Numbered from the stretch's first letter, positions 26,112 through 35,958 are shown. The stretch is DNA of 57,823 bases from Hydromonas duriensis (GCF_004363775.1 NZ_SNZE01000013.1:1-57823); one strand, 5' to 3'. Notes: generated by a model from the sequence alone, not told the origin. A program made the numbers and translations.

Positions 26112-27326
26112 ATGACTCCAACCCGTTTGCTCATTCTTCATCAAAATTTTCCAGGTCAATTTCGTCATTTAATTAACCATTGGAAAGCATTATCAATATT
26201 TCAAGTCAATGGTCTGGGTTTAAAGTCAGCTCCGGGTTTAGATGGTTTTAATCATTTGTGCTACGAACTACATCGCCAACCCAACCGCGAACAGCACCCA
26301 TATTTACGTACGATGGAACGCGCGGTACTCCACGGTCAGGCAGTGGCTAGAATATTATTGGCGGCTAAGAAAAAAGGTTATCAGCCTGATGTGGTATTGG
26401 CGCATCCTGGCTGGGGAGATGCCCTGTACGTGAGAGATATTTACCCAGATGCACGCATTATTCATTTTTGTGAATGGTTTTATAGCTTGCCTAAAGGCGA
26501 CTTAGGGTTTGATTCAGAATTTCCTGACAGCTTTGACCAACAAGCAAAAATTGCAACATGGGATGCGCTACACAGCTTGAACTTGGTTCGTTGTGACGCG
26601 GGCGTGACGCCGACCCAATGGCAACGCTCAAGACATCCTGAGCTATTTCACCACAAATTAAACGTCATACACGAAGGGATTGACACCGAACAATTGAATC
26701 CCGATGCCAATGCGACATTTAAGCTACCCAATGGTATCGTTGTACGTGCAGGCGACCCCATCGTGACATATGTCGCACGCAATTTAGAACCCTATCGTGG
26801 CTTTCATACGTTTATGCGCGCATTAGAGCGTATCCAAAAAACACATAAAACATGCCACGCCATTATTGTCGGCGGTGATGACATCAGCTATGGTGCCAGA
26901 CCTAAAAATGCACCCAATTGGCGAAAACAGATGTTAGATGAGGTTTCCTTGGATCCAGCCCGCACCCATTTTTTGGGCAAAGTACCTTATCAATCCTATA
27001 AAAAAGTATTACAAGTATCGGCCGCACACATATATTTAACTTATCCATTCGTACTGTCGTGGTCGATGTTAGAAGCCATGGCAAGTGGCTGTTTAATCAT
27101 CGGCTCACGCACCCCGCCCGTCGAAGAAATAATTGAGGATGGGGTTAATGGTGTATTGGTTGATTTTTTTAATCCGTCCGAAATTGCGCAACGCATCCTA
27201 ACGGCATTCGAATCGCCTCAAGCGCACATGCCTTTGCGTCAAGCAGCAGAGCACTTAATAAAGTCGCGCTATACACTCGCACAAGGTGAGACAGCATATC
27301 GTGAGTTGATACTTCAACGAGGCTAA
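26112..27326 (+). CDS. GT4-type glycosyltransferase
   Basis: It transfers a sugar from a nucleotide donor to an unknown acceptor, probably in surface polysaccharide synthesis. The N-terminus LLILHQNFPGQFRHL matches the donor-side Rossmann start of a family whose members begin close to this motif. I therefore prefer the ATG at 26112 to the one at 26091, though neither has a good ribosome site. The C-terminal Rossmann domain has VARNLEPYRGFHTFMRAL and the EX7E-type region SMLEAMASGCLII...PPVEEIIEDG. No signal or membrane segment is visible. It is divergent from the RTX operon, sharing a 250-base AT-rich intergenic space. Confidence 0.88.
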   Translation: MTPTRLLILHQNFPGQFRHLINHWKALSIFQVNGLGLKSAPGLDGFNHLCYELHRQPNREQHPYLRTMERAVLHGQAVARILLAAKKKGYQPDVVLAHPGWGDALYVRDIYPDARIIHFCEWFYSLPKGDLGFDSEFPDSFDQQAKIATWDALHSLNLVRCDAGVTPTQWQRSRHPELFHHKLNVIHEGIDTEQLNPDANATFKLPNGIVVRAGDPIVTYVARNLEPYRGFHTFMRALERIQKTHKTCHAIIVGGDDISYGARPKNAPNWRKQMLDEVSLDPARTHFLGKVPYQSYKKVLQVSAAHIYLTYPFVLSWSMLEAMASGCLIIGSRTPPVEEIIEDGVNGVLVDFFNPSEIAQRILTAFESPQAHMPLRQAAEHLIKSRYTLAQGETAYRELILQRG

Positions 27327-27493
27327 TATGAGCAGATATAAATAAGATATTTAAATCTTATAGGCACTTACTCATCAAAATAAGCAAATTAAATTCAATG
27401 CAAACAATATAAATAATTAAAATGTAATTTGCGTATAATAAATGAACTTTAATTAAAAACTATTTACATTTATATTGTTCAGGAGGATTTTTA

Positions 27494-28345
27494 ATGAACT
27501 TAAAGTTTTTGGCCGTTTGTGCCCTATTGGTATTAAGCGCTCCAGCTTTTTCAAAAGATACTGCAATGACCATTTCGACCAACAAAGTTGGCGAAAATTT
27601 GGATTTGGAATTGGTCTCTGCTGAGTTTGGCGCAGCAAAGGATTTAGAGGATTTTGAAAAACGCTTGAATGACCCCAAAACTCAAGTATCAAATTTGGAC
27701 TTGAACAATGATGGTCAGGTTGATTATTTAATAGTTTCTGAACGCAAAGACAACAATGTGCATTATGTCGATATTGACGCCTCAATTGGCCAAGACAAAA
27801 AACAAACTGTTGCTACGATTCAAGTCAATAAAAGCTCAAGTAGCGAGTCTATACAAATTATCGGTGAAACAAGCATATACGGCACAAACTACGTGTATGT
27901 TCCAACTTATGTGCAGCCTCCCGTATTCTTTACGTTGTTTTGGGTCTCGACTTATCAACCGTGGTATTCACCTTGGCATTGGGGCTACTACCCGCCTATT
28001 TACCATCCATGGGGCGTTCGTCCAATCAACTCTTATCGTGGTGATGTCAACGTGAATATTAATAAATACAATAATGTAATTGTTAACAAAAACAACACCA
28101 TCCGCGATATTGACCGTAACAATTCAATGACTAAAATCGGCGATAAAACAGATGGGCACTTGAAAAAAACCACCGATGGCTCCGATTTAAAAAGCAATGT
28201 CAATCGGGCTAAATCCCCTAATCGCGAGCGCAATGTGGCGGCCAAGCCTGTGTCAAGAGAGTCCGTTCAATCTAACCGAGCCAATCGCGCGATGCCTTCC
28301 ACAAGAATGCCAGCAACGGCAAGAGGTGGTCGCAGTCGTTTTTAA
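27494..28345 (+). CDS. Secreted Trp/Tyr/Pro-rich protein with EF-hand-like motif, unknown function
   Basis: A clear signal peptide (FLAVCALLVLSAPAFS-K) opens this 283-residue protein. A DLNNDGQVDYL motif near residue 70 resembles a calcium-binding EF-hand or dockerin loop. A striking aromatic stretch (FWVSTYQPWYSPWHWGYYPP, about 150-170) follows. The C-terminal third is basic, with many Asn, Arg and Lys, and looks disordered. I recognise no family. The ribosome site AGGAGG is strong, 7 bases before the ATG, and a TATAAT box lies at 27434-27439. The aromatic region might attach it to a surface or polysaccharide, but that is speculation. Confidence 0.8.
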   Translation: MNLKFLAVCALLVLSAPAFSKDTAMTISTNKVGENLDLELVSAEFGAAKDLEDFEKRLNDPKTQVSNLDLNNDGQVDYLIVSERKDNNVHYVDIDASIGQDKKQTVATIQVNKSSSSESIQIIGETSIYGTNYVYVPTYVQPPVFFTLFWVSTYQPWYSPWHWGYYPPIYHPWGVRPINSYRGDVNVNINKYNNVIVNKNNTIRDIDRNNSMTKIGDKTDGHLKKTTDGSDLKSNVNRAKSPNRERNVAAKPVSRESVQSNRANRAMPSTRMPATARGGRSRF

Positions 28346-28517
28346 CGGATGACTTGCGTGATGTTTGAGTGGTTTAAATAGACCAATGTTTAAGGAAAGC
28401 ACCATCCACTTAAGTCCACCTACACAGAGAAAGCCCCTTTTTTGAGTTTTAGTTGTGTATAGTTTTAGAATAGTAATGAATGACCTTACACAAACACCTC
28501 ATTGCAAAGGCTTAAAC

Positions 28518-29807
28518 ATGTACGCTCAAGACGAGAAACTGACACAAAATTCATATTACGCCGCAACGAGCACGCCACTACCAGAACAACCCCGCTTGCA
28601 AGGAGCGCACTCTTTTGATGTTTGCGTGGTGGGTGCTGGTTTGGCGGGACTTTCAGCCGCTTTAGAACTAGCGCAAGCGGGTTATAAAGTAGCGATTCTC
28701 GAAGGCAAGCGTATTGCTTGGGGCGCATCGGGGCGCAATGGTGGTCAAGCCATTGCAGGTTATGCTTGCGACCAAGAACCTTTTGAAAAGCAATTGGGCT
28801 TAGATGATGCCAAGAAAGCTTTTAATATCACGCTTGAAGGTCTGGATTTAATGCGTGAGCGCATCGTTGAACACAACATCCAATGTGACTGGATTGATGG
28901 CTACATGACGGCGAGCGTCAAGCCCAAAACCACTCCAGATTTATATGCTTGGGCAGATCGCTTGGCCGATGTATACAGTTATCCTTACCTCGAAAAAATC
29001 AGCCCTGAAGACATGCCGCAATGGGTTGCATCTAAACGTTATCACGGGGGTGTTTTGGACAAAAACAGCGCCCACCTGCATCCTCTCAAGTATGCGCTGG
29101 GTCTTGCCCGTGCTGCGATGAGCGCAGGCGTTAAGATTTTTGAAAATAGTTTAGTGACTCAATTGATACAAGGCGACCCCGCGATAGTCAAAACGGCGGA
29201 AGGACAAATTACCGCCGCTTTTGTCGTATTAGCTGGCAATGTTTACCTAGACCAAGTCGCACCCAAAATCAGCGGGCGCATCATGCCTGTTGGTACATAT
29301 ATTGTGACAACCGAACAACTCGACCCTCAATTAGCGGGCAGTTTAATCAGAAATCGCATTGCAGTATGTGACAATAATTTTGTACTCGATTATTTTCGTG
29401 TGACCAACGACTCACGCATGTTGTTCGGCGGTCGGGTGAGCTACTCGGGTATGACGCCACACAATTTGAGCAATGCCATGCGGCATACAATGCTTCGAGC
29501 ATTCCCTCAACTTGAAAACGCTAAAATCGAGTACTGCTGGGGTGGCTTTGTCGACATCACAACCAATCGAGCCCCTGACTTTGGTCGCCTAAGTAGTAAT
29601 GTTTATTATTTGCAAGGCTTCTCGGGGCATGGATTGATTTTGACTGGCATCGCAGGAAAGATGGCCGCTCAAGCGATTCAAGGACAAGCAGAGCGTTTTG
29701 ATATGTTTAGCAAACTCAAACATCTGCCTTTTCCAGGCGGACGGGCTTTGCGTACTCCTGCCTTAGTATTGGCTATGGCATATTATCGTTTACGAGATTA
29801 CTTATAA
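28518..29807 (+). CDS. FAD-dependent amine oxidoreductase (PuuB/OrdL-like)
   Basis: This DAO-family flavoenzyme probably oxidises an amine or amino acid such as gamma-glutamylputrescine. I use the ATG at 28518 (AAGG seven bases upstream), giving 429 residues; 21 further upstream codons are open. The FAD motif VVGAGLAGLSAALELAQAGYKVAILE lies near residue 35, followed by the family signature GASGRNGGQ. A C-terminal GGFVDITTNRAPDFGRL...GFSGHGL motif closes the FAD site. No putrescine pathway genes are adjacent. Its final 10 bases overlap the end of a convergent IS66-like relic. Confidence 0.92.
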   Translation: MYAQDEKLTQNSYYAATSTPLPEQPRLQGAHSFDVCVVGAGLAGLSAALELAQAGYKVAILEGKRIAWGASGRNGGQAIAGYACDQEPFEKQLGLDDAKKAFNITLEGLDLMRERIVEHNIQCDWIDGYMTASVKPKTTPDLYAWADRLADVYSYPYLEKISPEDMPQWVASKRYHGGVLDKNSAHLHPLKYALGLARAAMSAGVKIFENSLVTQLIQGDPAIVKTAEGQITAAFVVLAGNVYLDQVAPKISGRIMPVGTYIVTTEQLDPQLAGSLIRNRIAVCDNNFVLDYFRVTNDSRMLFGGRVSYSGMTPHNLSNAMRHTMLRAFPQLENAKIEYCWGGFVDITTNRAPDFGRLSSNVYYLQGFSGHGLILTGIAGKMAAQAIQGQAERFDMFSKLKHLPFPGGRALRTPALVLAMAYYRLRDYL

Positions 29808-30154
29808 CCCAGCAAAATCATCAAAATTTTGTAAGCGTAAGCCCAGGTGAGTTTGAGTGCGTTGCTTTGAGCTACCGGCTGAAGACGCATGGGGACAAAC
29901 GTCGCACTGAACTTGGCTGGCTTTAGATTGGAATCGTTGAGCGGTGATGCATTCGCTGAGACAGCTCTGGCGAAATCTCGAACCCAGTCACGCACGCTGT
30001 CTTTGCTAACACCGATTGGCATGGCGTAATCTGATTTGCTCAAACCGCTGGCTTGCCATAGTTTGACGTGATGCTGGCGATAAGCGCGGTAATCAGCTTT
30101 GCTCTTCCCTTTGCATGGATGGCTACGTTTGCTTGGTAGTGCTGATTTTGACAT
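29798..30154 (-). pseudogene. IS66-like TnpA accessory protein relic
   Basis: The frame encodes 118 residues. The first 90 resemble the IS66 accessory TnpA, with an HTH of the form LWQASGLSKSDYAMPIGVSKDSVRDWVRDF and a later FVPM segment. The normal Gly-rich C-terminus is missing; instead the frame runs into a hydrophobic tail that overlaps the end of the flavoenzyme gene. No TnpB, transposase or terminal repeats are nearby. It is probably an old insertion remnant. Confidence 0.55.
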
Positions 30155-30269
30155 GTGTGCGCCCCTGTAATTTATGGAGCACGCAATATCGCAGGTTATC
30201 TAGTCGAGTTCAAGGTGGCTGGGGCGGACATTTATCGAAAGTGTAATACAAACTTCAAAGCAAAAGCCT

Positions 30270-31505
30270 TTAAGCCAAGGCTTGAGCCAAATCATCAATT
30301 AAATCATCAACTTGCTCAATACCAACTGAAATGCGGATTAAACCATCGGCAATTCCCCACTCGGCTCGACGCTCGGCTGACATTTCAGCGTAGATGGTCT
30401 GGGTCACAGGTAAAGCCATCGTGCGGTTATCACCGAGATGAGTTGACATCATTATTATTTTTAATGTGTCCAATACGTCAAAAGGATGTTTCACGCTATC
30501 TTTAACGGTGAATGACAACAACGTGCCGTATGAGCCTTTAAACAATTCTGAAGCTCGCGCGTGTTGCGGATGCTCAGACAAGCCTGGGTAGTCGACCTTC
30601 TCAACAGCAGGGTGTGCATTTAACCAATTCGCGAGTGTCATTGCATTTTGACAGGCGCGTTCATTGCGTAAAAAAAACGTTTCCAAGCCTAAGGCGATTT
30701 GCTGTGCTGAGTCGGCCGATAATGCGCCGCCGATGTCACGTAATCCTTTTTTTCGTAATTGTAATAAACCCCAGTTTTTCGCTTCACCTTTGCGATAACC
30801 TTCAAAAATATTCGGATACACAGACCAGTCAAACAACCCCGTATCAGTTAATGCCCCACCAAGTGCAGCACCGTGCCCTGCCAAACCTTTAGATAAAGAG
30901 TTCATCACAATAGACGCCCCATAATCTTTTGCTCGCAATAAAGCGGGCGTGCTCATGGTGGCATCCACCACGAACAACACGCCTTGATGTTGACACAGTT
31001 CACCAATTCCCTTTAAATCTGCAACCTGTGTGCGTGGATTGGCGATGGTTTCAAGAAACACCATGCGTGTATTGGGTTGCATCGCTGCTTTGACTTTATC
31101 TGCATCGGTCACATCGGCATACGTGATAGAAATGCCATGTGCGGCTAAGGTGCTGAATAAGCTGGTGGTGTTGCCAAATAAATACTGGCTGGCAACCAAG
31201 TGGTCTCCCGCTTTAAGCAAAGCCAAAATCACTGTTGAAATCGCCGACATGCCTGTCGCGAAGCTAATCGTACCGATGCCGTCTTCCAGTGCATTGATTT
31301 GCGCCTCTAAAGCGGCGGTTGTTGGATTGCCTCCACGAGCATAAGTAAAGCCTGAGCGTTTATTTTGGAAGGTATCTGCAATGTCCTGCGCGCGCGCGTA
31401 CCCCCACTGCACACTTTTATGAATGGGCTGGTGACTGGCGGCGTACTCGGTTCCGCGTAGACGGTCGCTATGCAAAAGTTGAGTTTGTAAATGCAATTTT
31501 TTCAT
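30270..31505 (-). CDS. Cystathionine gamma-synthase family PLP enzyme
   Basis: This trans-sulfuration enzyme of the Cys/Met metabolism family acts on homoserine esters or sulfur amino acids. The ATG at 31505 follows a TTG codon that could also start it. Sequence landmarks include YARGGNPTTAALE, GMSAISTVILALL, the VVDATMSTP segment and the PLP lysine in NSLSKGLAGHG. The lysine context differs from the classical STKYxxGH, so the exact reaction is uncertain. In related bacteria a homologue such as metZ commonly lies downstream of purF, as here (70 bases). At 411 residues it is full length. Confidence 0.9.
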   Translation of the reverse strand: MKKLHLQTQLLHSDRLRGTEYAASHQPIHKSVQWGYARAQDIADTFQNKRSGFTYARGGNPTTAALEAQINALEDGIGTISFATGMSAISTVILALLKAGDHLVASQYLFGNTTSLFSTLAAHGISITYADVTDADKVKAAMQPNTRMVFLETIANPRTQVADLKGIGELCQHQGVLFVVDATMSTPALLRAKDYGASIVMNSLSKGLAGHGAALGGALTDTGLFDWSVYPNIFEGYRKGEAKNWGLLQLRKKGLRDIGGALSADSAQQIALGLETFFLRNERACQNAMTLANWLNAHPAVEKVDYPGLSEHPQHARASELFKGSYGTLLSFTVKDSVKHPFDVLDTLKIIMMSTHLGDNRTMALPVTQTIYAEMSAERRAEWGIADGLIRISVGIEQVDDLIDDLAQALA

Positions 31506-31574
31506 CAATGAAACCTTTTCATTTTTTAGTCACCACCAAGCCGTTTGAAGGGGGAGTTTTAATTTTTATGACTG

Positions 31575-33095
31575 TCAATGAGCCTTATTTTCTTTTTTCG
31601 CGGCTTTTTTCGCCGCCGCACTGTCAATTTTGTCTTGTTCCAGTGCATCTAAATAAGCCATATCGATGTCTCCAGTCACATATTGACCATTGAAACAAGA
31701 TGCGTCAAATTGCTTTACCCCCCCCTGACTGACCGAGCGTACGGCCTCTTCAAGAGCAGAGAGATCTTGATAAATGACCTTGTCTGCGGTGATTTCTCGA
31801 CTAACCGCCTCCACGTCCTTGTTATGAGCAATCAGCTCCGTGCGCGTTGGCATGTCAATGCCATAAACATTGGGAAACTTCACCGCTGGCGCGGCTGAAG
31901 CAAAATAAACTTTCTTGGCCCCTGACTCCCGCGCCAAAGCGACAATTTCTTGACTGGTGGTACCGCGCACAATGGAGTCATCAACGAGCAACACATTCTT
32001 GCCCTTGAACTCACTTGGCATGGGGGTGAGCTTTTGGCGCACTGATTTTTTACGGGTTTCTTGCCCCGGCATAATAAATGTGCGACCAATATAACGGTTT
32101 TTAATAAAACCCTCACGATAAGGCAGTCCCAATATCATCGCCAATTGCATGGCGCATGGACGCGAAGTATCGGGGATGGGCATCACCACATCAATTTCTT
32201 TAAGGTCAATTTCGCTACGGATTTTTTCTGCAAGGGTTTCACCCATAGCTAGGCGCGCTGAATACACCGATGTGCCGTCAATCACCGAATCTGGACGGGC
32301 GAAATACACATACTCAAACAAACAAGGGCTAAATTCAGGCTTTGTTCCTTCTGGAATACAGAGGCGGCTAAAAACCTCGCCATCAAAGCCAATCCAAATC
32401 GCCTCCCCAGGTGCGATGTCACGCACGGTATGATAACCCACGCCTTCGAGGGCAACGCTTTCTGAAGCCAGCATATACTCTTTCACGCCCGCTTCGTTGA
32501 TACGTTCACCCAAGACCAGCGGTCGAATACCATGCACGTCACGAAAACCGAACAACGCACGACGAGCCACCATACCCACACAGGCATATGCCCCTTTGAC
32601 ACGTTTATTCACCTGAGTCATGGCGTTAAAAAACTCTTCAGGCGTCAAATCATCGGCCTCTTTCACTGCAATATCCAACTCATGCGCCAATACATTTAAC
32701 AAAGCTTCTGAATCCGAGCCTGTATTAATGTGACGTTTGTCGAGGCGAAATAGATTTTCGCGCATGTGATTGTTGTTGGTTAAATTACCATTGTGCGCCA
32801 ACACTAAACCATAAGGGGCGTTGACATAGAAAGGTTGGGCTTCCTCAAGGCTATCGACATTTCCAGCCGTTGGATAGCGCACATGACCAATGCCACATCT
32901 GCCGTGCAAATCTCGCATATTGCGCGTGCGAAACACATCTCGCACCATGCCCTTATTTTTATGCATGAAAAACCGCTTGTCATTTGCAGTCACCATGCCA
33001 GCCGCATCTTGTCCGCGGTGTTGTAACAATAGCAAAGCATCGTAAATCAATTGATTCACAGGAGAAGCGGCGACCACGCCTATCACACCACACAT
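31575..33095 (-). CDS. purF: Amidophosphoribosyltransferase
   Basis: PurF catalyses the first step of purine synthesis: PRPP plus glutamine to 5-phosphoribosylamine. The N-terminal nucleophile Cys follows the start Met directly (MCGVIGVV), so the start is fixed; AAGG lies 7 bases upstream. The glutaminase domain includes GIGHVRYPTAG and NGNLTN, and the PRTase domain has the PRPP loop VLLVDDSIVRGTT. At 506 residues it matches the family. The C-terminus has an extra Lys/Ala-rich tail. cvpA, usually just upstream, is absent; a SPOR protein takes its place. Confidence 0.98.
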   Translation of the reverse strand: MCGVIGVVAASPVNQLIYDALLLLQHRGQDAAGMVTANDKRFFMHKNKGMVRDVFRTRNMRDLHGRCGIGHVRYPTAGNVDSLEEAQPFYVNAPYGLVLAHNGNLTNNNHMRENLFRLDKRHINTGSDSEALLNVLAHELDIAVKEADDLTPEEFFNAMTQVNKRVKGAYACVGMVARRALFGFRDVHGIRPLVLGERINEAGVKEYMLASESVALEGVGYHTVRDIAPGEAIWIGFDGEVFSRLCIPEGTKPEFSPCLFEYVYFARPDSVIDGTSVYSARLAMGETLAEKIRSEIDLKEIDVVMPIPDTSRPCAMQLAMILGLPYREGFIKNRYIGRTFIMPGQETRKKSVRQKLTPMPSEFKGKNVLLVDDSIVRGTTSQEIVALARESGAKKVYFASAAPAVKFPNVYGIDMPTRTELIAHNKDVEAVSREITADKVIYQDLSALEEAVRSVSQGGVKQFDASCFNGQYVTGDIDMAYLDALEQDKIDSAAAKKAAKKENKAH

Positions 33096-33165
33096 AATTT
33101 AACCTTAAAAAAATAATAAAACTCGTCCATCCCTAGCGCGTTGTTTTCACTCCTTTTAAAGGATG

Positions 33166-33915
33166 TTATTTTAAGGGAATCACTATTGGATTTTTTGCTG
33201 CACTCTTGGCTTTGTTTGCCGCCACTTGAGCATCCGTTTGGCTATCAAACGGCCCTAAGCGAACGCGTGTTTTAGACACGCCATTGACCGTAATCGTTTC
33301 GCGTGTGGCACTCACGCCCGCCGCTGATAAGCGTTTCATTAACGCATTCAGTTCAGCCGTATCGCTGACAATGCCGATGTGCACTAAAAATTTTTGCGTT
33401 GAAACAGGCGTTTTATCTGTGACGACCGCAGGTTTAGTGTCTGTTTTTGCCTCCACTTTAGGTGCTGCGGTTTTATCTGATGTTTTGTCACTGCTGCTGG
33501 GGGTTGGCTTGAGGTTATCAACAACCACCGTGGTATCAGCTGCACGTGGATTTTTTACATCAAATTGCAAATTTTTATCAGGCACATTGACCGTCACAGT
33601 CGGAGCCGTTTGCTTGCGACTGTCATCAAACACCCATGGCAAAATCACAAAAGCCGCCGCCAGCAAAACCAATGCGCCGATTAAACGGCGACGGGCGCGG
33701 ATTTTTAAATCGTTGAGCTGAACGTCCTCATTATATACCGTGCTTGTATCGACCTGCGCTGCCGCCCGCCGAACCGTCGGTCGAACAGTACGCGGCTGAT
33801 AGCCACTGTCAGAGCCACTTAATCCCAACTCGCTGCGCATGTCTGTCTGTCGTCGACGCGTGGTGCGCGGTTCGATTTCTGGCTCTTCTGCTTGTTTTTT
33901 GTCTTTAAACCACAT
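33166..33915 (-). CDS. SPOR-domain protein (DedD-like)
   Basis: SPOR domains bind denuded peptidoglycan at the division site. This 249-residue protein has a charged cytoplasmic N-terminus (about 1-70), one membrane segment (LIGALVLLAAAFVILPWVF) and a Ser/Thr/Lys-rich linker. The C-terminal SPOR domain (about 170-245) contains VHIGIVSDTAELNALMKRL and VRLGPFDSQTDAQVA. Position between folC and purF equals dedD in many proteobacteria. It is separated from folC by only 19 bases and is probably in the same transcript. Confidence 0.93.
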   Translation of the reverse strand: MWFKDKKQAEEPEIEPRTTRRRQTDMRSELGLSGSDSGYQPRTVRPTVRRAAAQVDTSTVYNEDVQLNDLKIRARRRLIGALVLLAAAFVILPWVFDDSRKQTAPTVTVNVPDKNLQFDVKNPRAADTTVVVDNLKPTPSSSDKTSDKTAAPKVEAKTDTKPAVVTDKTPVSTQKFLVHIGIVSDTAELNALMKRLSAAGVSATRETITVNGVSKTRVRLGPFDSQTDAQVAANKAKSAAKNPIVIPLK

Positions 33916-33934
33916 GATTTTCTTTCTGTTGACG

Positions 33935-35242
33935 CTAATTTAAACGCGGCATACCAATTAACGCTTGCTCGATTGTCACAAACGATCCAAAGATGATAAT
34001 TCTATCATCTGCGGGCACTGCCGTGGCTAAATGCGTGAGTGCATCTTTGACACTTTCATGCTTGTGTACCGAGTGGTCTTTGTCCTCGACAAAACCCGAT
34101 TCAATGAGCGCGTCATGCAACTGTTCTGTACCAGCCGCTCGTATGTTCGGTAAAGCACATAAATGCCAGCGGTCAATATGCGGACGCATGATGCGCAAAA
34201 CTTCTACGATATCTTTGTCTGCCATCGCTCCAAACACAGCATGGGTATAGGGCGCGTAACCCAGTTGCCCAAGGTTTTTCGCCAACACGCGCGCCGCATG
34301 CGGATTATGCGCCACATCCAGCACAGTCAGGGGTTGTCCAGGCAACACCTGAAAACGTGCCCTCACCACCGCATGAGCCAAACCTTGTCTAACCGCCTGT
34401 TGCGACACAGGCAAAACGTCATACAAGGCATCCAATGCCGCCAATGCCGCACTGGCATTCATCAATTGATAATCGCCGCGCATTGCAGGCATCGCCAAGC
34501 TGTTTCGGCGTGTATGTTCGCCCACAAAACGCCATTGCTTGCGTTGCTCATCCTGTACAACGGTAAACTCAAAATCTTTACCCAACAACTTTAAATCAGC
34601 ACCAATGGCTTGTGCATGCGCCACTAAAGCGGTCGGTGGTGAAGTATCCGCACAAATGGCGGGGCGGCCCGCACGAAAAATGCCTGCTTTTTCAAAGCCA
34701 ATCGCTTCACGTGTATCGCCCAAATAGCCAACATGGTCAATATCCACATTGGTCACCACACTGCAACTGGCGTCAAATACATTACTCGCATCCAAACGCC
34801 CACCTAAACCCACCTCGAGCACCACCACATCAGGTTTTTGCGCATCAAACCAGCACATAATCGCCAACAAAGTAAATTCAAAATACGACAACGAAATGAC
34901 ATCAAGCTGACAACGCGCCGCTTCAACTCGTTCAAAAAAAGGCAAAAGCTGCGAGTCGGTCGCATCTACCCCTCCCCATCGAGCACGCTCATTGAAGTGC
35001 AAGATGTGAGGAGACGTATGACAGCCGACCTTGTACCCAGCCGCCAACAAGATATTCTCGAGAAAAGCACAGGTAGAACCCTTGCCATTCGTCCCGCCCA
35101 CCGTGATGACGGGATAATTCAAACGCAAATCGCCACTCGCCTGCAAACGCTCTTTGACCGTACGCACGCGCTCCAAACCTAAATCGATTGCGCTTGAATG
35201 TGCCGTTTCGAGGTGGGTGAGCCACTTTTGAAGACTATTCAC
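33935..35242 (-). CDS. folC: Dihydrofolate synthase / folylpolyglutamate synthase
   Basis: FolC adds glutamate to dihydropteroate and to folates. The Mur-ligase ATP motif VGGTNGKGSTCAFLE lies near residue 50, with GLGGRLDASNVFDA and TNVDIDHVGYLG further on and the C-terminal domain DVAHNPHAARVLAKNL. At 435 residues it is full length. The start is GTG, and the GTGA overlap with the upstream gene's stop indicates coupling to that unusual gene rather than directly to accD. Confidence 0.97.
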   Translation of the reverse strand: MNSLQKWLTHLETAHSSAIDLGLERVRTVKERLQASGDLRLNYPVITVGGTNGKGSTCAFLENILLAAGYKVGCHTSPHILHFNERARWGGVDATDSQLLPFFERVEAARCQLDVISLSYFEFTLLAIMCWFDAQKPDVVVLEVGLGGRLDASNVFDASCSVVTNVDIDHVGYLGDTREAIGFEKAGIFRAGRPAICADTSPPTALVAHAQAIGADLKLLGKDFEFTVVQDEQRKQWRFVGEHTRRNSLAMPAMRGDYQLMNASAALAALDALYDVLPVSQQAVRQGLAHAVVRARFQVLPGQPLTVLDVAHNPHAARVLAKNLGQLGYAPYTHAVFGAMADKDIVEVLRIMRPHIDRWHLCALPNIRAAGTEQLHDALIESGFVEDKDHSVHKHESVKDALTHLATAVPADDRIIIFGSFVTIEQALIGMPRLN

Positions 35243-35937
35243 AATATCCTTCCCTCAACCTCTAAAAACCAAAATTTCTTTACTTGTTTCCAGTCTATTG
35301 AATACTGTTTTTTTAATTCAAACTGAATCTCTTTTCCTCCGATAGGTGTTGTTAATTTTTTAGGAGTTATTTTAGAATCGTTTGAAATATCGTAGTCCCA
35401 GCATTTAGCATCTTTATTCGAAGGATTTACAAAATTTTCAAGCTCATTCATAACCAATGCGACCCCTTGGTTAACCTTACCTTGCTCAATATAGCTTTCT
35501 AATAGATGCCAATCAAAATAAACATCTTTCATAAAAATATCTGATGCGCCGCGTCTATTTCCAGAGGTTGTAAATTCTCTATAACACTTCATTTCAATCG
35601 CAATTTTAAAAACATCGCACTTACATTGAACTGCGTTGTTACGTTGAACTGAGCAATTACATTTTTTGCCTACAAAGAGAACATCAATTTCTCTGTGAGT
35701 ATCAAGCAATTGAACACTGTGCTCCAGTTCTACTTCATACGATTCTTGATTACTGAATTGAATAAGAGGTATTAATTGATTTAGTAATACAGCATACTGC
35801 AACTGCAAAGAGGCTTCTTTATTAATTTTAACAAACTCGTGACCTATTTTTTTTGATAATGTTTGCCATGCAAACGATACGGCTGAGCGCATTCGAATTT
35901 TAAAATCGTCTGATTGAAGATCTGACTGAAGCAACAT
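35239..35937 (-). CDS. Putative PD-(D/E)XK nuclease-like protein inserted between accD and folC
   Basis: I use the ATG at 35937 (AGGAG 4 bases upstream), giving 232 residues. Core residues resemble the PD-(D/E)XK fold: a helix with a conserved Glu, REIDVLFVGKKC (about 82-93), then FKIAIEMKCYREF (about 107-119), the D...ExK arrangement. Five Cys cluster between the two strands (CNCS...CKC), suggesting a metal site inserted in the core. I recognise no named family. The gene breaks the usual accD-folC order and by eye is lower in GC than its neighbours. It follows directly behind a terminator and overlaps the folC start. It could be a restriction-like or DNA-repair enzyme; that is inference. Confidence 0.7.
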   Translation of the reverse strand: MLLQSDLQSDDFKIRMRSAVSFAWQTLSKKIGHEFVKINKEASLQLQYAVLLNQLIPLIQFSNQESYEVELEHSVQLLDTHREIDVLFVGKKCNCSVQRNNAVQCKCDVFKIAIEMKCYREFTTSGNRRGASDIFMKDVYFDWHLLESYIEQGKVNQGVALVMNELENFVNPSNKDAKCWDYDISNDSKITPKKLTTPIGGKEIQFELKKQYSIDWKQVKKFWFLEVEGRIL

Positions 35938-35958
35938 AAAGCTCCTAAAAATATAAAA

